NCBI GenBank assembly: GCA_030057915.1
Contig: JASGUC010000061.1
Location: 1-58,085 of the forward strand
DNA: 58,085 nucleotides
Direction of reading: 5' to 3'
Source: Pseudomonadota bacterium
Lineage (GTDB): Bacteria; Desulfobacterota; Syntrophia; Syntrophales; UBA8958
Each line of letters opens with the position of its first letter. Within the stretch, counting starts at the first letter, position 1. Positions 39,141-48,438 of this stretch are shown here, in pieces. Under the pieces are notes generated by a model. The model was given only the letters and a program-made list of their open reading frames with translations. It did no database searches and was not told where the DNA came from. The translations under genes were made by a program, and so were the position numbers.

Positions 39141-40574
39141 CTAAAGAATATAACGACTTAAATCCTCGTCTTCGATGATGTCCTCCAGTTTTTCCCGGAC
39201 CTGTTCGGCGTCGATGACCACGACCTTATCGGTCAGATCGGGGGCATCGAAAGAGATATCATCCAGGAGCGTCTCCATAATGGTGTATAAACGGCGCGCC
39301 CCGATGTTTTCTGTACGTTCGTTCACGATGGCGGCGACTTCGGCTATTTCCGCCACCGCCTCATCGGTAAAGCTCAGCCGGACGCCTTCGGTGGCCAGCA
39401 TTTCAATGTACTGCGTGATCAGCGCATTGTGCGGCTCCGTCAGGATGCGGATGAATTCCTCCCGGCCCAATGAGTCAAGTTCGACGCGGATGGGGAAGCG
39501 ACCCTGGAGTTCCGGGATCAGATCCGAGGGCTTGGAGGCGCTGAAGGCCCCGGCGGCGATAAAGAGGATATGGTCCGTTTTTACCATTCCGTGCCGGGTA
39601 TTCACCGTGGAACCCTCCACGATGGGGAGGAGGTCCCGCTGGACCCCTTCCCGGGAGACGTCCGGCCCATGTCCGGAATCGCCGCCCACGATCTTGTCTA
39701 TTTCATCCAGAAAGACAATCCCTGACTGTTCCACCCTGCGGACGGCCGTCCTGGTCACCTTCTCCATATCGACGAGGGCCTGGGCCTGTTCCTGGGTGAG
39801 GATCTCCAGGGCCTCCGGAACCATGACCCGGCATTTCTTCTTCTTCGGGGGGAACATGTTGCCGAAAAGCTCCTTGATGTTCATCCCCATGTCCTCGATG
39901 CCGGCGGTGGAGAAGATCTCGATCATGGGGCCGCTTCGTTGCTCCGATACCTCGATTTCCACGTAGCGTCCGTCGAGACGGCCTTCATGAAGGAAGCGGC
40001 GAAGCTTCTCCCGCGTCGTATCTTCCCTCCGCTGCCTTTCCGCCTCCCCCGCCGGCGCCTCCTTATCGTCGGACATCATGTCGCCCACGGATCGCTCCAG
40101 AGGCTTGGGCGGCAGCAGCACATCGAGGAGGGCCTCCTCGGCCAGCGTCGTCGCCTTGGCCCGGACCTTATCCTGCTCTTCAGCCTTGGCCATATTGATG
40201 GCCAGTTCCACGAGGTCGCGGATCATGGATTCCACATCCCGGCCAACGTAGCCGACCTCGGTAAATTTAGACGCCTCCACCTTGAGGAAGGGGGCGTTGT
40301 CCAGTTTCGCGAGGCGGCGGGCGATCTCGGTCTTTCCCACCCCCGTGGGGCCGATCATGATGATATTCTTCGGCGAAATCTCCTCCCCGAGTTCGGCCGA
40401 TACGTTCTGGCGTCTCCAGCGGTTGCGCAGGGCGATTGCCACTGCCCGCTTGGCGTCCCCCTGACCGATGATATACTGGTCCAGCTTTTCCACGATTTCC
40501 CGGGGGGTGAGGGCCTTCAGGGACGTATCTCCTTCCGGCGCAGAGATTGTCAGGAGCGGTTTGGGCTTAATCAT
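39141..40574 (-). CDS. hslU: HslUV protease ATPase subunit
   Basis: HslU is the AAA+ unfoldase that feeds HslV. The 477-residue protein starts with [17 protein letters not shown], has Walker A GPTGVGKT (near residue 75), an I-domain (about 115-240), Walker [11 protein letters not shown], and ends LSRYIL, the C-terminal tail that docks into HslV. It overlaps hslV by 8 nt. Confidence 0.98.
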   Translation of the reverse strand: MIKPKPLLTISAPEGDTSLKALTPREIVEKLDQYIIGQGDAKRAVAIALRNRWRRQNVSAELGEEISPKNIIMIGPTGVGKTEIARRLAKLDNAPFLKVEASKFTEVGYVGRDVESMIRDLVELAINMAKAEEQDKVRAKATTLAEEALLDVLLPPKPLERSVGDMMSDDKEAPAGEAERQRREDTTREKLRRFLHEGRLDGRYVEIEVSEQRSGPMIEIFSTAGIEDMGMNIKELFGNMFPPKKKKCRVMVPEALEILTQEQAQALVDMEKVTRTAVRRVEQSGIVFLDEIDKIVGGDSGHGPDVSREGVQRDLLPIVEGSTVNTRHGMVKTDHILFIAAGAFSASKPSDLIPELQGRFPIRVELDSLGREEFIRILTEPHNALITQYIEMLATEGVRLSFTDEAVAEIAEVAAIVNERTENIGARRLYTIMETLLDDISFDAPDLTDKVVVIDAEQVREKLEDIIEDEDLSRYIL

Positions 40575-41112
40575 TGTCTATTTCCAATTCTTCAACCGTA
40601 ATATTGTCGTTTGTGTAGATGCAGATCTCCGAGGCGATCCGTACGGATTCCACCGCGATTTCCGTTGCGGACAGCTCGGAAAAACGCGCCAGGGCCCGGG
40701 CGGCGGCCAGGGCATAGGGGGCGCCGGAGCCGATGGCCATTACCTCGTCGTCCGATTCTATGACGTCGCCGTTGCCGGATACGAGCAGAAAATGCTCCCT
40801 GCTCACGGCGATCATCAGGGCCTCCAGATGCCTCAGGACCCGATCGGTGCGCCAGTCCTTGGTGAGTTCCACGGCGGCGCGGAGGAGATTGCCGTTGTAT
40901 TGGTCCAGCTTCTGGTCGAAACGGTCGAAGAGGGTAAAGGCGTCCGCCGTGGTTCCGGCAAAACCGACAATCACCTTGTTGTGGTAAAGACGGCGGACCT
41001 TTCGGGCGCCATGCTTCATGATGGTGACATCGAACGTCACCTGCCCGTCGCCGGCGACGGTAACCATGCCGTTGCGTCGAATGGCGACGATGGTCGTTCC
41101 CCTCATTTTCAT
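40567..41112 (-). CDS. hslV: HslUV protease proteolytic subunit
   Basis: HslV is the threonine protease of the bacterial proteasome-like HslUV complex. Residues before the mature N-terminus (MKMRG) would be removed to expose [10 protein letters not shown] with catalytic threonine. VAGDGQVT and [10 protein letters not shown] follow. The protein is 181 residues long. It overlaps xerC by 4 nt and hslU by 8 nt in the conserved xerC-hslV-hslU order. The second ATG at 41106 is an alternative start. Confidence 0.97.
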   Translation of the reverse strand: MKMRGTTIVAIRRNGMVTVAGDGQVTFDVTIMKHGARKVRRLYHNKVIVGFAGTTADAFTLFDRFDQKLDQYNGNLLRAAVELTKDWRTDRVLRHLEALMIAVSREHFLLVSGNGDVIESDDEVMAIGSGAPYALAAARALARFSELSATEIAVESVRIASEICIYTNDNITVEELEIDND

Positions 41113-42068
41113 GACTTTTTCACTCCTCCCCGCCCTTGCGGATGGGCCAGGTCGTAAATCTCCATCAGGCGGCTTGCCTTCACGGCGGTGTAACGCTGCG
41201 TTGTCGAAAGGCTCTTATGCCCCAGCAATTCCTGAATGCTCCGCAGATCCGCTCCCGCATCCAAGAGGTGCGTGGCAAAGGAATGCCGCAGGGCATGAGG
41301 GCCGATCTTTTTGCCGATGCCTGCGGATGCGATATACTTGTCCAGGATTCTCTCCACCGTTCGGGGATGAATCCTCCGGTCGTTGCGCCCCCGTATCAAT
41401 GGCGACCTTCCGCCAGGGTCTTTGGGCGGATTCTCCTTGATCAGGTCCAGATAATCCCTGAGGGCCGACAAGGCCGGGGCGCCCACGGGGACGATTCGTT
41501 CCCGCCTTCCCTTTCCCCGCACCTTGATGAGGGCCTGAGAGAAATCCACGTCCTCCCGGTTCAGGTCCGTCAGCTCGCGGAGCCGGATGCCGGTTGAATA
41601 GAATAGTTCCAGCAGGGCCCGATCGCGTCTCCCCTTTTCGTCGTCCGGGAACCGCTGCGTGAGCAGATCGTGGGCCTCATCCACGGAGAGATGGGCCGGC
41701 AGATGCCGATCCTTCCTGGGGGCGGACATCCCGGCCAGGGGGTTGACCTGCGCATATTGCCTCTCCAGAAGAAAACGAAAGAACGTATTGAGGGCGGCCA
41801 TCTTCCGACCCACGGACGACTTCTTCAATCCCCGCCGATGGAGGGCGGCAAGATAACCGCGGACCAAAAGCCGATCCACGGAGCGGACCGGGAGGGTGGC
41901 GAGGCCATCCCCGGGATGTTCCTCCTCCCCCAGGAAGGCCAGGAAGCCCTTCAGATCCGACCGATAGCTCTCCACCGTCCGGGGGGAAAGATTCCTCTCC
42001 ATCTCCAGATGGACGATAAAATCCTCGGCCGCCTCGATCAGCGTCCCTGCATCGTCTTTTGGCTGCAA
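41109..42068 (-). CDS. xerC: Tyrosine recombinase XerC
   Basis: XerC resolves chromosome dimers at dif. The 319-residue protein has an N-terminal SAM-like DNA-binding domain (about 10-105) and the catalytic set R162 (STGIRLREL), K187, H258/R261 (HALRHS), H284 (LLGHKSL) and nucleophile Y293 (QRYT). The link to hslV-hslU favours XerC over phage integrases. A possible dif-like site lies at 337-364 of the same window. It starts 8 nt after the bifunctional nuclease gene. Confidence 0.94.
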   Translation of the reverse strand: MQPKDDAGTLIEAAEDFIVHLEMERNLSPRTVESYRSDLKGFLAFLGEEEHPGDGLATLPVRSVDRLLVRGYLAALHRRGLKKSSVGRKMAALNTFFRFLLERQYAQVNPLAGMSAPRKDRHLPAHLSVDEAHDLLTQRFPDDEKGRRDRALLELFYSTGIRLRELTDLNREDVDFSQALIKVRGKGRRERIVPVGAPALSALRDYLDLIKENPPKDPGGRSPLIRGRNDRRIHPRTVERILDKYIASAGIGKKIGPHALRHSFATHLLDAGADLRSIQELLGHKSLSTTQRYTAVKASRLMEIYDLAHPQGRGGVKKS

Positions 42069-42076
42069 CGGCGCTC

Positions 42077-42577
42077 CTACATCTTGTATTTCCCAAAGGC
42101 CTCGGGCGAGAGATTCTCGAGAAATTCCTTCAATTTCTCCTCTTTCAACTTCTCCATGTCCTCGACGTTGGCCCCAATGTCCACATGCCGGGATTTCTGT
42201 ATGACCGTCTCCGCCACATAGATCGGGGAATCCGTGCGGATGGCAACGGCGATGGCGTCGCTGGGCCGGGCATCCACCACAAACTCCCTCTCCCCCCCTC
42301 GCAGACGCATGTTCGCGAAGAAGGTATTATTGCGCAGATCGTGGATCTCCACCCGCGTTACCTCCACCTCCAAGGTCTTGAGGATGTCCTTGATCAAATC
42401 ATGGGTCATCGGTCTCGAAAAGGTGATCTTCTCAAGCTGGGTGGCGATGGCGCTGGCCTCGAAGAGGCCGATCCAAATCGGGATGGCCCTCTTCTCCTCC
42501 ATATCCTTGAGAATCACGATCGGCGTGCTGGTAATGGGATCGATGGTCAATCCGGTGATCTTCATTCTGACAAACAT
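42077..42577 (-). CDS. Bifunctional nuclease family protein (DUF151)
   Basis: The 166-residue protein has the DUF151 pattern: PIVILKDMEEKRAIPIWIG, FEASAIATQLE, RPMTHDLIKDIL and DARPSDAIAVAIR. Members are annotated as bifunctional nucleases after a plant homologue; the role in bacteria is uncertain. The C-terminal helix is rich in Glu/Lys (UVR-like). The start MFVRMKITG at 42577 follows GGGAGGAG. It begins 14 nt after miaB, just past its repeat tail. Confidence 0.9.
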   Translation of the reverse strand: MFVRMKITGLTIDPITSTPIVILKDMEEKRAIPIWIGLFEASAIATQLEKITFSRPMTHDLIKDILKTLEVEVTRVEIHDLRNNTFFANMRLRGGEREFVVDARPSDAIAVAIRTDSPIYVAETVIQKSRHVDIGANVEDMEKLKEEKLKEFLENLSPEAFGKYKM

Positions 42578-42591
42578 CGGCTCCTCCCTCA

Positions 42592-44127
42592 TCATTTCCG
42601 ACCAAGAACCGCCTCCAGCGGTTTATGAACATTAATCGCCTCCAGCGGTTTATGAACATGAACCGCCTCCAGAGGTTTGTGAACATGAATCGCCTCCGGA
42701 GGTTTGTGAACAAGAACCGCCTCCGGAGGTTTGTGAACATGAACCGCCTCCGGCGATTTGTGAACAAGAAGCGCCTCCGGCGGTTTCAATTCGCCCCGCA
42801 GGGAATGGAGATAGGCGTCGCTAATACGAAGGGCGAGAATCTCCCCCCGGAGACGCAAGGGGCCGGCGAAATTGACTATTTTATTGGTCCGTGTCCGCCC
42901 CGTAAGCTCCCGGGGATCGTTCCTGCTGGTCCCATCCACCAGGACCTCCACCTCCTTGCCGATCAGCGCCCGATTTCTCTCCCAGGCGTGGCGATCCTGA
43001 AGCTCCTGAAGAATCCGCAGCCGACGGTTTCTTTCCTTCTCCGGGACCTTGTCTCCAAACGAGGCCGCCTCCGTGCCCTCCCGCTCCGAGTACATGAAGG
43101 AAAAGAGATTGTCAAAGCGTACTTCCTCCATCAGCGCCAGGGTCGCCTGAAAATCCTCCTCCGTTTCCCCCGGAAAGCCCACCATGACATCGGCGCTGAT
43201 GGCGATATCCGGACAGCGGCGCCGCAGGGCGGCAATGCGCCCCAGATAATCCTCCCGGGTATAGCCGCGCCTCATGCGCGCCAGCACCCGATCGGAACCG
43301 GCCTGGAAGGGCAGGTGAATATGTTCGCAAAGCTTTTCGAGCCCGCCGAAACAGTCGATCAATCCCTCCGTCATATCCTTGGGGTGGGAGGTGGTGAATC
43401 TGATCCGTTCCAGTCCGGAAATACGGTTGATCATGGTCAATAATCGAGGGAAGTCCGTCTCCTCCCGCAAACCCCGGCCATAGGAATTGACGTTCTGGCC
43501 CAAAAGGGTTACCTCCCTGATGCCTTGGCCCACCAGCGTCTCCACCTCGCGGACGATCTCCGCCGCCGGACGGCTCCTCTCCCTGCCTCTGAGATAGGGA
43601 ACGACGCAGTAGGCGCAGAAATTATCGCAACCCTGCATGATCGTGACTAAGGCCTGGTGTTTTGTCGTTCCGTTTCCATTGGTTACGGCGGCATGGATAC
43701 CGAGGGACGGGATTTCCTCGCGAAAGGCCGCGTCCAGAACGGGACCGCCTCCGGCCCGGACGGCGTCGATGAGCCTTGGGGCCTCATGGAAGGCATGGGT
43801 CCCGAAAACCAGGTCCACGTATGGCGCCTTTACGAGCATTTCCCGACCCCAGTGTTGGGCCAGACAACCGCCCACGCCCATGATCACCTTGGGGTTCCGC
43901 TCTTTCCACCGTCGGTAGCGCCCAAGCTGGCTGACTATCTTCTGGGCGACCTTAGCGCGGATGCTGCATGTATTAACAAGGATGATCCCCGCCTGGCTCA
44001 CATCCGGGGCCCTCTCATAGCCGGCCTCGGTCATGATGCTTGCCAATTGTTCGGAATCATGCACGTTCATCTGACACCCAAAGGTGTGGATAAAGAATCG
44101 TCTGGCGGCTAATTCCTCTCTGCTCAT
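42592..44127 (-). CDS. miaB: tRNA-2-methylthio-N6-dimethylallyladenosine synthase, with repeat tail
   Basis: MiaB adds a methylthio group to i6A37 of tRNA. The N-terminal cluster cysteines are in TFGCQMN, NTCSIR and GGCLAQ, the radical SAM motif is CDNFCAYC, and a TRAM domain ends near residue 447. The protein is 511 residues because some 65 residues of 9-residue repeats (KPPEAVLVH-like, seven units) follow TRAM. The start MSREELAARRFFIHTFG at 44127 fits the family; a TTG 21 nt upstream is possible. Confidence 0.95.
   Translation of the reverse strand: MSREELAARRFFIHTFGCQMNVHDSEQLASIMTEAGYERAPDVSQAGIILVNTCSIRAKVAQKIVSQLGRYRRWKERNPKVIMGVGGCLAQHWGREMLVKAPYVDLVFGTHAFHEAPRLIDAVRAGGGPVLDAAFREEIPSLGIHAAVTNGNGTTKHQALVTIMQGCDNFCAYCVVPYLRGRERSRPAAEIVREVETLVGQGIREVTLLGQNVNSYGRGLREETDFPRLLTMINRISGLERIRFTTSHPKDMTEGLIDCFGGLEKLCEHIHLPFQAGSDRVLARMRRGYTREDYLGRIAALRRRCPDIAISADVMVGFPGETEEDFQATLALMEEVRFDNLFSFMYSEREGTEAASFGDKVPEKERNRRLRILQELQDRHAWERNRALIGKEVEVLVDGTSRNDPRELTGRTRTNKIVNFAGPLRLRGEILALRISDAYLHSLRGELKPPEALLVHKSPEAVHVHKPPEAVLVHKPPEAIHVHKPLEAVHVHKPLEAINVHKPLEAVLGRK
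42607..42786 (-). repeat. 27-nt tandem repeat in the miaB 3' end
   Basis: Six full 27-nt units (42607-42633, -42660, -42687, -42714, -42741, -42768) and a partial seventh to 42786 encode the repeat tail of MiaB. Units vary at a few positions (AACCGCCTCCGGCGGTTTGT-like). Each carries a small inverted repeat such as CCTCCGGAGG. All six frames stay largely open across the array. Confidence 0.95.
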
Positions 44128-44168
44128 GAAATAGGCTCTCGATGTCAAAAAAAACGTAAAAAAGGATA

Positions 44169-44195
44169 GCTATAATAAGGACCCATCGGAGTCAA
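44169..44195 (-). promoter_or_regulatory. Possible promoter ahead of miaB
   Basis: On the minus strand TTGACT (44190-44195) is followed after 15 nt by TATAGC (44169-44174) in the AT-rich 75-nt gap after the EamA gene. It could start a transcript for miaB and the genes beyond. Confidence 0.4.
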
Positions 44196-44202
44196 CAGTT
44201 TT

Positions 44203-45102
44203 TTACTCATTGCCGGTTTTCCCCCGGGGACCCACCCATTCTTGCAAGAATATGCCCGCGACGATAAACAGGAGCCCGAAAATGGAAGAGGCGCGGACCG
44301 TCTCGCCGCCGATGAAATGTATGAATACAAGCGACAGAAAAGGGGAAAGGTAGATGAGCCGCGTCACTTGGGCGGCGCTGCGGGAAAGGGCCAGGGCCTT
44401 CATCCAGACGAAAAAGGTTATCCCCATCTCGAAGACGCCGATATAGGCCGCTCCCGCCAGCCCCGGCAAGGACAGCCGGCCCGGCCCGGCCAGAAACAAA
44501 TTCAGGACGAGGGCATAGAGGAAGCCGAAGAAGAAATTCAAAAACAGCTTCACTTCCTCCTCCCGGCGGTCCCTCAGATTGCCCAGCCAATAGGAGGCCC
44601 AGACGACGGAACTCCCCATGGCGAGCAGGGCGCCGGGGAGATTGGAGACCCGGAAACCGAGCGGATCACCCCGGGTGGCGATGATCAGAATGCCCACAAA
44701 ACTCACCAGCATCATCGCGATCCGCGGCAAATCGATACGTTCTCTTCCCATCAGGCCCGCCAGGATAACCAGCATCAACGGCCAGGTATAATTCAGAGGC
44801 TGGGCCTCCTGGGCGGGCAGGAGGGTATAGGCCTCAAAGAGGATGAGATAGTATAGAAAAGGGTTCAGAAATCCCAAAACGAGGGAATGGAGATAATCGC
44901 GCCGGGTGCAGCGTCGGATGAGGGGCAGTTTTCCCCGCCCTGCCAGGACGACGCCCAGGATGAGCGTGGAGACGAGGGAGGAGCAAAGAAGCATCTCCGG
45001 AACGGAAAGGTAGCGGAGGGTGATTTTGAAGGCCGTCGCCACCGTGGACCAGAACAACACGGCAAGGAAGGCATAGCGGTAGGCCTGCCGCTGCTGGCTC
45101 AT
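44203..45102 (-). CDS. EamA/DMT family transporter
   Basis: The 299-residue protein has about ten hydrophobic helices in two EamA repeats, with PLNYTWPLMLVILAGLMGRERI ending the first and VTRLIYLSPFLSLVFIHFIGGETV in the second, the usual drug/metabolite-transporter pattern. The substrate is unknown; amino-acid or metabolite export is common in the family. The start is taken as ATG at 45102 (GGAGGCG upstream) rather than the adjacent GTG. It is the most upstream gene of the long minus-strand run. Confidence 0.88.
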   Translation of the reverse strand: MSQQRQAYRYAFLAVLFWSTVATAFKITLRYLSVPEMLLCSSLVSTLILGVVLAGRGKLPLIRRCTRRDYLHSLVLGFLNPFLYYLILFEAYTLLPAQEAQPLNYTWPLMLVILAGLMGRERIDLPRIAMMLVSFVGILIIATRGDPLGFRVSNLPGALLAMGSSVVWASYWLGNLRDRREEEVKLFLNFFFGFLYALVLNLFLAGPGRLSLPGLAGAAYIGVFEMGITFFVWMKALALSRSAAQVTRLIYLSPFLSLVFIHFIGGETVRASSIFGLLFIVAGIFLQEWVGPRGKTGNE

Positions 45103-45409
45103 CACCGGCGCCTCCAGGGGCCCTCATCGCCGGCCCGCCGGAGGGACGATTGCATCGAGATGGTTGTTTCCCGGAACGTGGTCATAAACATCTCCCGGCA
45201 GGCGCCTTCCTCCCCGGCCACCCCGGGCCGGACAACGGCGCGAGGCCGCGGAACGTCCTTCGCGCCGCCGCATTTGACTACCATAATCGAGAAGACCTTG
45301 ACAACGTCATTTGGGGCTTCGCCATCCTAGTCATGAAACAACCGTCTGGACATTTCCTTGCGGATGTGCAAAATCATGGCCCACCTCATTTCATTTTCGG
45401 GAGGAAGGG
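45103..45409. other. Intergenic region between divergent genes
   Basis: No gene, repeat or clear promoter pair was recognised. TTGACA at 45298-45303 has no convincing -10 box at normal spacing. GGGAGGAAGGG just before 45410 is the ribosome binding site of the next gene. Confidence 0.5.
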
Positions 45410-46732
45410 ATGGAAGCAGCCGACACCCTCATCACCGGCGGTCGCGTCGTTACAATGGACGAAAAGGATACGATTCATGGAAACGGCGCCGTGGCGGTCG
45501 CCCAGGGAAAGATCGTCGCCGTCGGACCGGCGGAGGAGATCCAGAAAAGGTTCTCCGCCCGGCGGACGATCCGGGCGGACCATCGCATCGTCATGCCCGG
45601 CCTCATCAACGCTCATACCCACGCCGCCATGACCTGCTTCCGGGGTTTCGCCGATGACATGGAACTCATGACCTGGTGGAAGGAATACATATTTCCCGCG
45701 GAGACCCGCGCCGTTTCCCCGGAACTTGCCTATTGGGGAACCACCTTGGCCTGCGCGGAGATGATCCGGTCCGGGACCACCTGCTTCTGCGATATGTACT
45801 TCTTCACGGAGGAAACCGCTCAGGCGGCAAAAAGGGCGGGGATGCGCTGCCTGATCGGCGAGGTCCTTCTGGATTTTCCTTCGGCGAATGCCAAATCCCC
45901 GGCGGCGGGTCTGGAATATACCCGGAAACTCATCGAAAAATGGTCCGGCGACCCCCTGGTGCGGATTGCGGTGGAGCCCCACGCCCTCTACACCTGCTCC
46001 GAGGACGTTTTGAAGGAATCCCGGCAACTGGCCCGACGCTACGATGTCCCCGTGGCGACACACTTTCTCGAGAATCAGGCGGAGGTCGGGCAGCTAACCG
46101 AGAAATACGGGAAAAAGGCAATCCATTACTTGCGGGACATCGGCTTTCTCCACGAAAATCTCATCCTTTTCCACGGCGTCTGCATGGACGACGAGGACAT
46201 GCGGATATGCGCGGATTACGGCTGCAAGGTGGTGCACAATCCGGAAAGCAACATGAAACTCGCCTCCGGCGTGGCACCGGTGGGGAAGATGCTGGCCCGA
46301 GGCATCACGGTGGCCCTGGGCACTGACGGCTGCGCCAGCAATAACAACCTCGACATGTTTCAGGAGATGGATACGGCGGCCAAACTGGCCAAGGTGGCGG
46401 CCCTGGACCCCACTATCCTTCCCGCCTCGTCGGTGTTGAGGATGGCAACCCGTAACGGGGCCCGAGCCATGGGCCTGGCGCGGGAGACGGGCGCCCTGGA
46501 GGAGGGGATGCAGGCCGACATCATCCTGATCGACACCCGGAAGCCGCACCTGACGCCGCTTTACAATGATTATTCCCATCTCGTTTACGCGGTAAGCGGC
46601 GCCGACGTGGAGACGGTCATGATCGACGGCCGGGTGGTGATGGAAGCCGGCCGCCTGCTCACCATCGATGAGGAGGAGGCGATGGCGAGGGTGAACGAGA
46701 TCGCCGGGCGGGTAAGGGGGATCCTCTCTTGA
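45410..46732 (+). CDS. MTA/SAH deaminase-type amidohydrolase (copy 1)
   Basis: The 440-residue metal-dependent amidohydrolase has NAHTHAAM with metal-binding H69 and H71, later histidines in VATHFLENQ and FHGVCMDDED, and the aspartate in LGTDGCASNNNLDMF. This pattern is that of the MtaD family, which deaminates 5'-methylthioadenosine or S-adenosylhomocysteine. The start at 45410 is preceded by GGGAGGAAGGG; an in-frame extension of 33 codons has no family support. A paralogue follows after 253 nt of repeats. Confidence 0.9.
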   Translation: MEAADTLITGGRVVTMDEKDTIHGNGAVAVAQGKIVAVGPAEEIQKRFSARRTIRADHRIVMPGLINAHTHAAMTCFRGFADDMELMTWWKEYIFPAETRAVSPELAYWGTTLACAEMIRSGTTCFCDMYFFTEETAQAAKRAGMRCLIGEVLLDFPSANAKSPAAGLEYTRKLIEKWSGDPLVRIAVEPHALYTCSEDVLKESRQLARRYDVPVATHFLENQAEVGQLTEKYGKKAIHYLRDIGFLHENLILFHGVCMDDEDMRICADYGCKVVHNPESNMKLASGVAPVGKMLARGITVALGTDGCASNNNLDMFQEMDTAAKLAKVAALDPTILPASSVLRMATRNGARAMGLARETGALEEGMQADIILIDTRKPHLTPLYNDYSHLVYAVSGADVETVMIDGRVVMEAGRLLTIDEEEAMARVNEIAGRVRGILS

Positions 46733-46734
46733 GG

Positions 46735-46912
46735 GAGACCTTTGAAAAACGCCGCATTGCATTCGGGACAAGGATTTCTCCCTTCGGTCGAAATGACAAA
46801 TCGGTCGAAATGACAAAAATGGGTTGAAAAATGCCGCTTCCGGGCCCCTATCGCCATCCCGGTGGAAGCCGGAATATTTTGTTTTCAAGGCATGCCCGAC
46901 CCCTAAATTCCA
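46735..46912. repeat. R2 element carrying an R1 fragment
   Basis: GAGACCTTTGAAAAA (46735-46749) opens an R2 arm. An R1 half (GGATTTCTCCCTTCGGTCGA, 46772-46798, and a second short arm at 46801-46815) follows, and then an R2 body (46815-46912: GGGTTGAAAAATGCCGCTTC to GCATGCCCGACCCC). It lies between the two amidohydrolase genes and creates a false N-terminal extension for the second. Confidence 0.85.
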
Positions 46913-46985
46913 TTCATTCTGGAGTCCGTCCTTCATGGGGGCGGCCAATTTGACGAGTTTGGCAAGCGACTTGGGAGGAGAAAAG

Positions 46986-48365
46986 ATGGAGGCTTGCGGC
47001 GCTCCGCTCGACATCCTCATCCAGGGGGGGACCCTCCTGACCATGACCGGTGGGGACGAAATCGTCATCGATCCGCGGATAGGGATTCGGGACGGCAGGA
47101 TCCTCTTCATCGTCCCGGCCCACGACCCTCTAGCCGCCCTCTACTCCCCCCGGGAGGTGATTGACGCCTCGGGGTGTCTTGTCCTTCCCGGTCTCGTGAA
47201 CACCCACACCCATGTGCCGATGGTCTGTTTTCGCGGTCTGGCGGACGATCTTCCCCTCATGGACTGGCTGAACAACCATATCTTCCCCGCGGAAAGAAGG
47301 TTCGTCAACCGGGAAATGGTCCGCGTCGGCGCGCTGCTGGGGATCGCGGAGATGATCCTTTCCGGGACGACCACCTTCTGTGACGGCTATTTCCACGCCG
47401 GGGCCATCGCCCGGGCGGCCCGGGAATCGGGAATCCGCTGCGTCGCCGGAATGGGGATTATCGATTCGGACATCGACCTGGCGGGAGAGGCGGAGGCGGC
47501 CGCGCATGCCGCGGCGGCGGAGAAATTCCTTGCCAAGTGGGCGGACGCAAAACCGGCGATCGTTCCGGCCATCTTCTGCCATGCCCCCTATACCTGTTCC
47601 CCCCGGACGATCAGGGCGGCCAAGGAGGTCGCCCGACGTCACGATTCCCTTTTTCTGATCCACCTGGCGGAAACGGCGGAGGAGAGGGACTTCGTCGCCT
47701 CCCGCTTCGGCCTCGGCCCGGTGTTTCATCTTGCGGCCCTGGGGGTCCTGGATTCCAGGACCGTGGCCATTCATTGCAACTGGCTCGACGAGGAAGAGAT
47801 CGATTGCCTGGCGCGGAATGGCGTGAAGGTTTCGCATAACCCCCGGAGCAACATGAAACTGGCCACCGGGGTTGGACCGATGCCCGCCCTCATCGCCGCG
47901 GGGGCGCCCGTCGGCCTGGGGACCGACGGTTGCGCCAGCAACAACACTCACGACATGTTCGGAGAGATGGACGGCGCCGCCAAGCTTCACAAGGTATTTC
48001 ATAAGGATCCCAAGGTGATGTCGGCCCCGCAAGTCCTCAGGATGGCTACCTTGGATGGGGCCAGGGTCTTAGGCCTGGAGGACGAGATCGGTTCCCTCGC
48101 CCCCGGCAAACGGGCCGACATCATCCTCGTCGATCTCCGGAAGCCCCATCTCACCCCAATGTACAATCCCTATTCCCATCTGGTTTACGCCGCCTCCGGC
48201 GCCGATGTGCGGACTTCCATCATCGACGGGAAAATCGTCATGAGGGACAGAAAGGTTCTGACCATGGACGTGGAGGCGGCCATGGACGGGGTAAACGCCA
48301 TCGCGGCGGCCATCGGGAATAGTCGGCGGGGGCCATCCGGTCGCGATGGCATGCCCGCGCCCTGA
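46986..48365 (+). CDS. MTA/SAH deaminase-type amidohydrolase (copy 2)
   Basis: The 459-residue paralogue of the preceding gene keeps the metal residues: NTHTHVPM, IHLAETAEE, IHCNWLDEEE and LGTDGCASNNTHDMF. The two share long blocks such as HNP.SNMKLA.GV.P and RKPHLTP.YN.YSHLVYA. The start at 46986 follows a strong GGGAGGAG; the longer frame back to 46824 is repeat DNA. Specificity could differ from copy 1 (MTA versus SAH, or adenosine). Confidence 0.9.
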   Translation: MEACGAPLDILIQGGTLLTMTGGDEIVIDPRIGIRDGRILFIVPAHDPLAALYSPREVIDASGCLVLPGLVNTHTHVPMVCFRGLADDLPLMDWLNNHIFPAERRFVNREMVRVGALLGIAEMILSGTTTFCDGYFHAGAIARAARESGIRCVAGMGIIDSDIDLAGEAEAAAHAAAAEKFLAKWADAKPAIVPAIFCHAPYTCSPRTIRAAKEVARRHDSLFLIHLAETAEERDFVASRFGLGPVFHLAALGVLDSRTVAIHCNWLDEEEIDCLARNGVKVSHNPRSNMKLATGVGPMPALIAAGAPVGLGTDGCASNNTHDMFGEMDGAAKLHKVFHKDPKVMSAPQVLRMATLDGARVLGLEDEIGSLAPGKRADIILVDLRKPHLTPMYNPYSHLVYAASGADVRTSIIDGKIVMRDRKVLTMDVEAAMDGVNAIAAAIGNSRRGPSGRDGMPAP

Positions 48366-48438
48366 AGAACGAGCCACGTCCCCGCACGGCTCCTTGTTTT
48401 GGGACAACCGGCACCCAACCACCCGGAAGGAGAAAGAC

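Noticed and set aside
42625..43443. Plus-strand frame with NMNRLRRFVN repeats opposite miaB
   Set aside because: The 27-nt array keeps several frames open; MiaB is on the other strand and only its frame joins a known protein.
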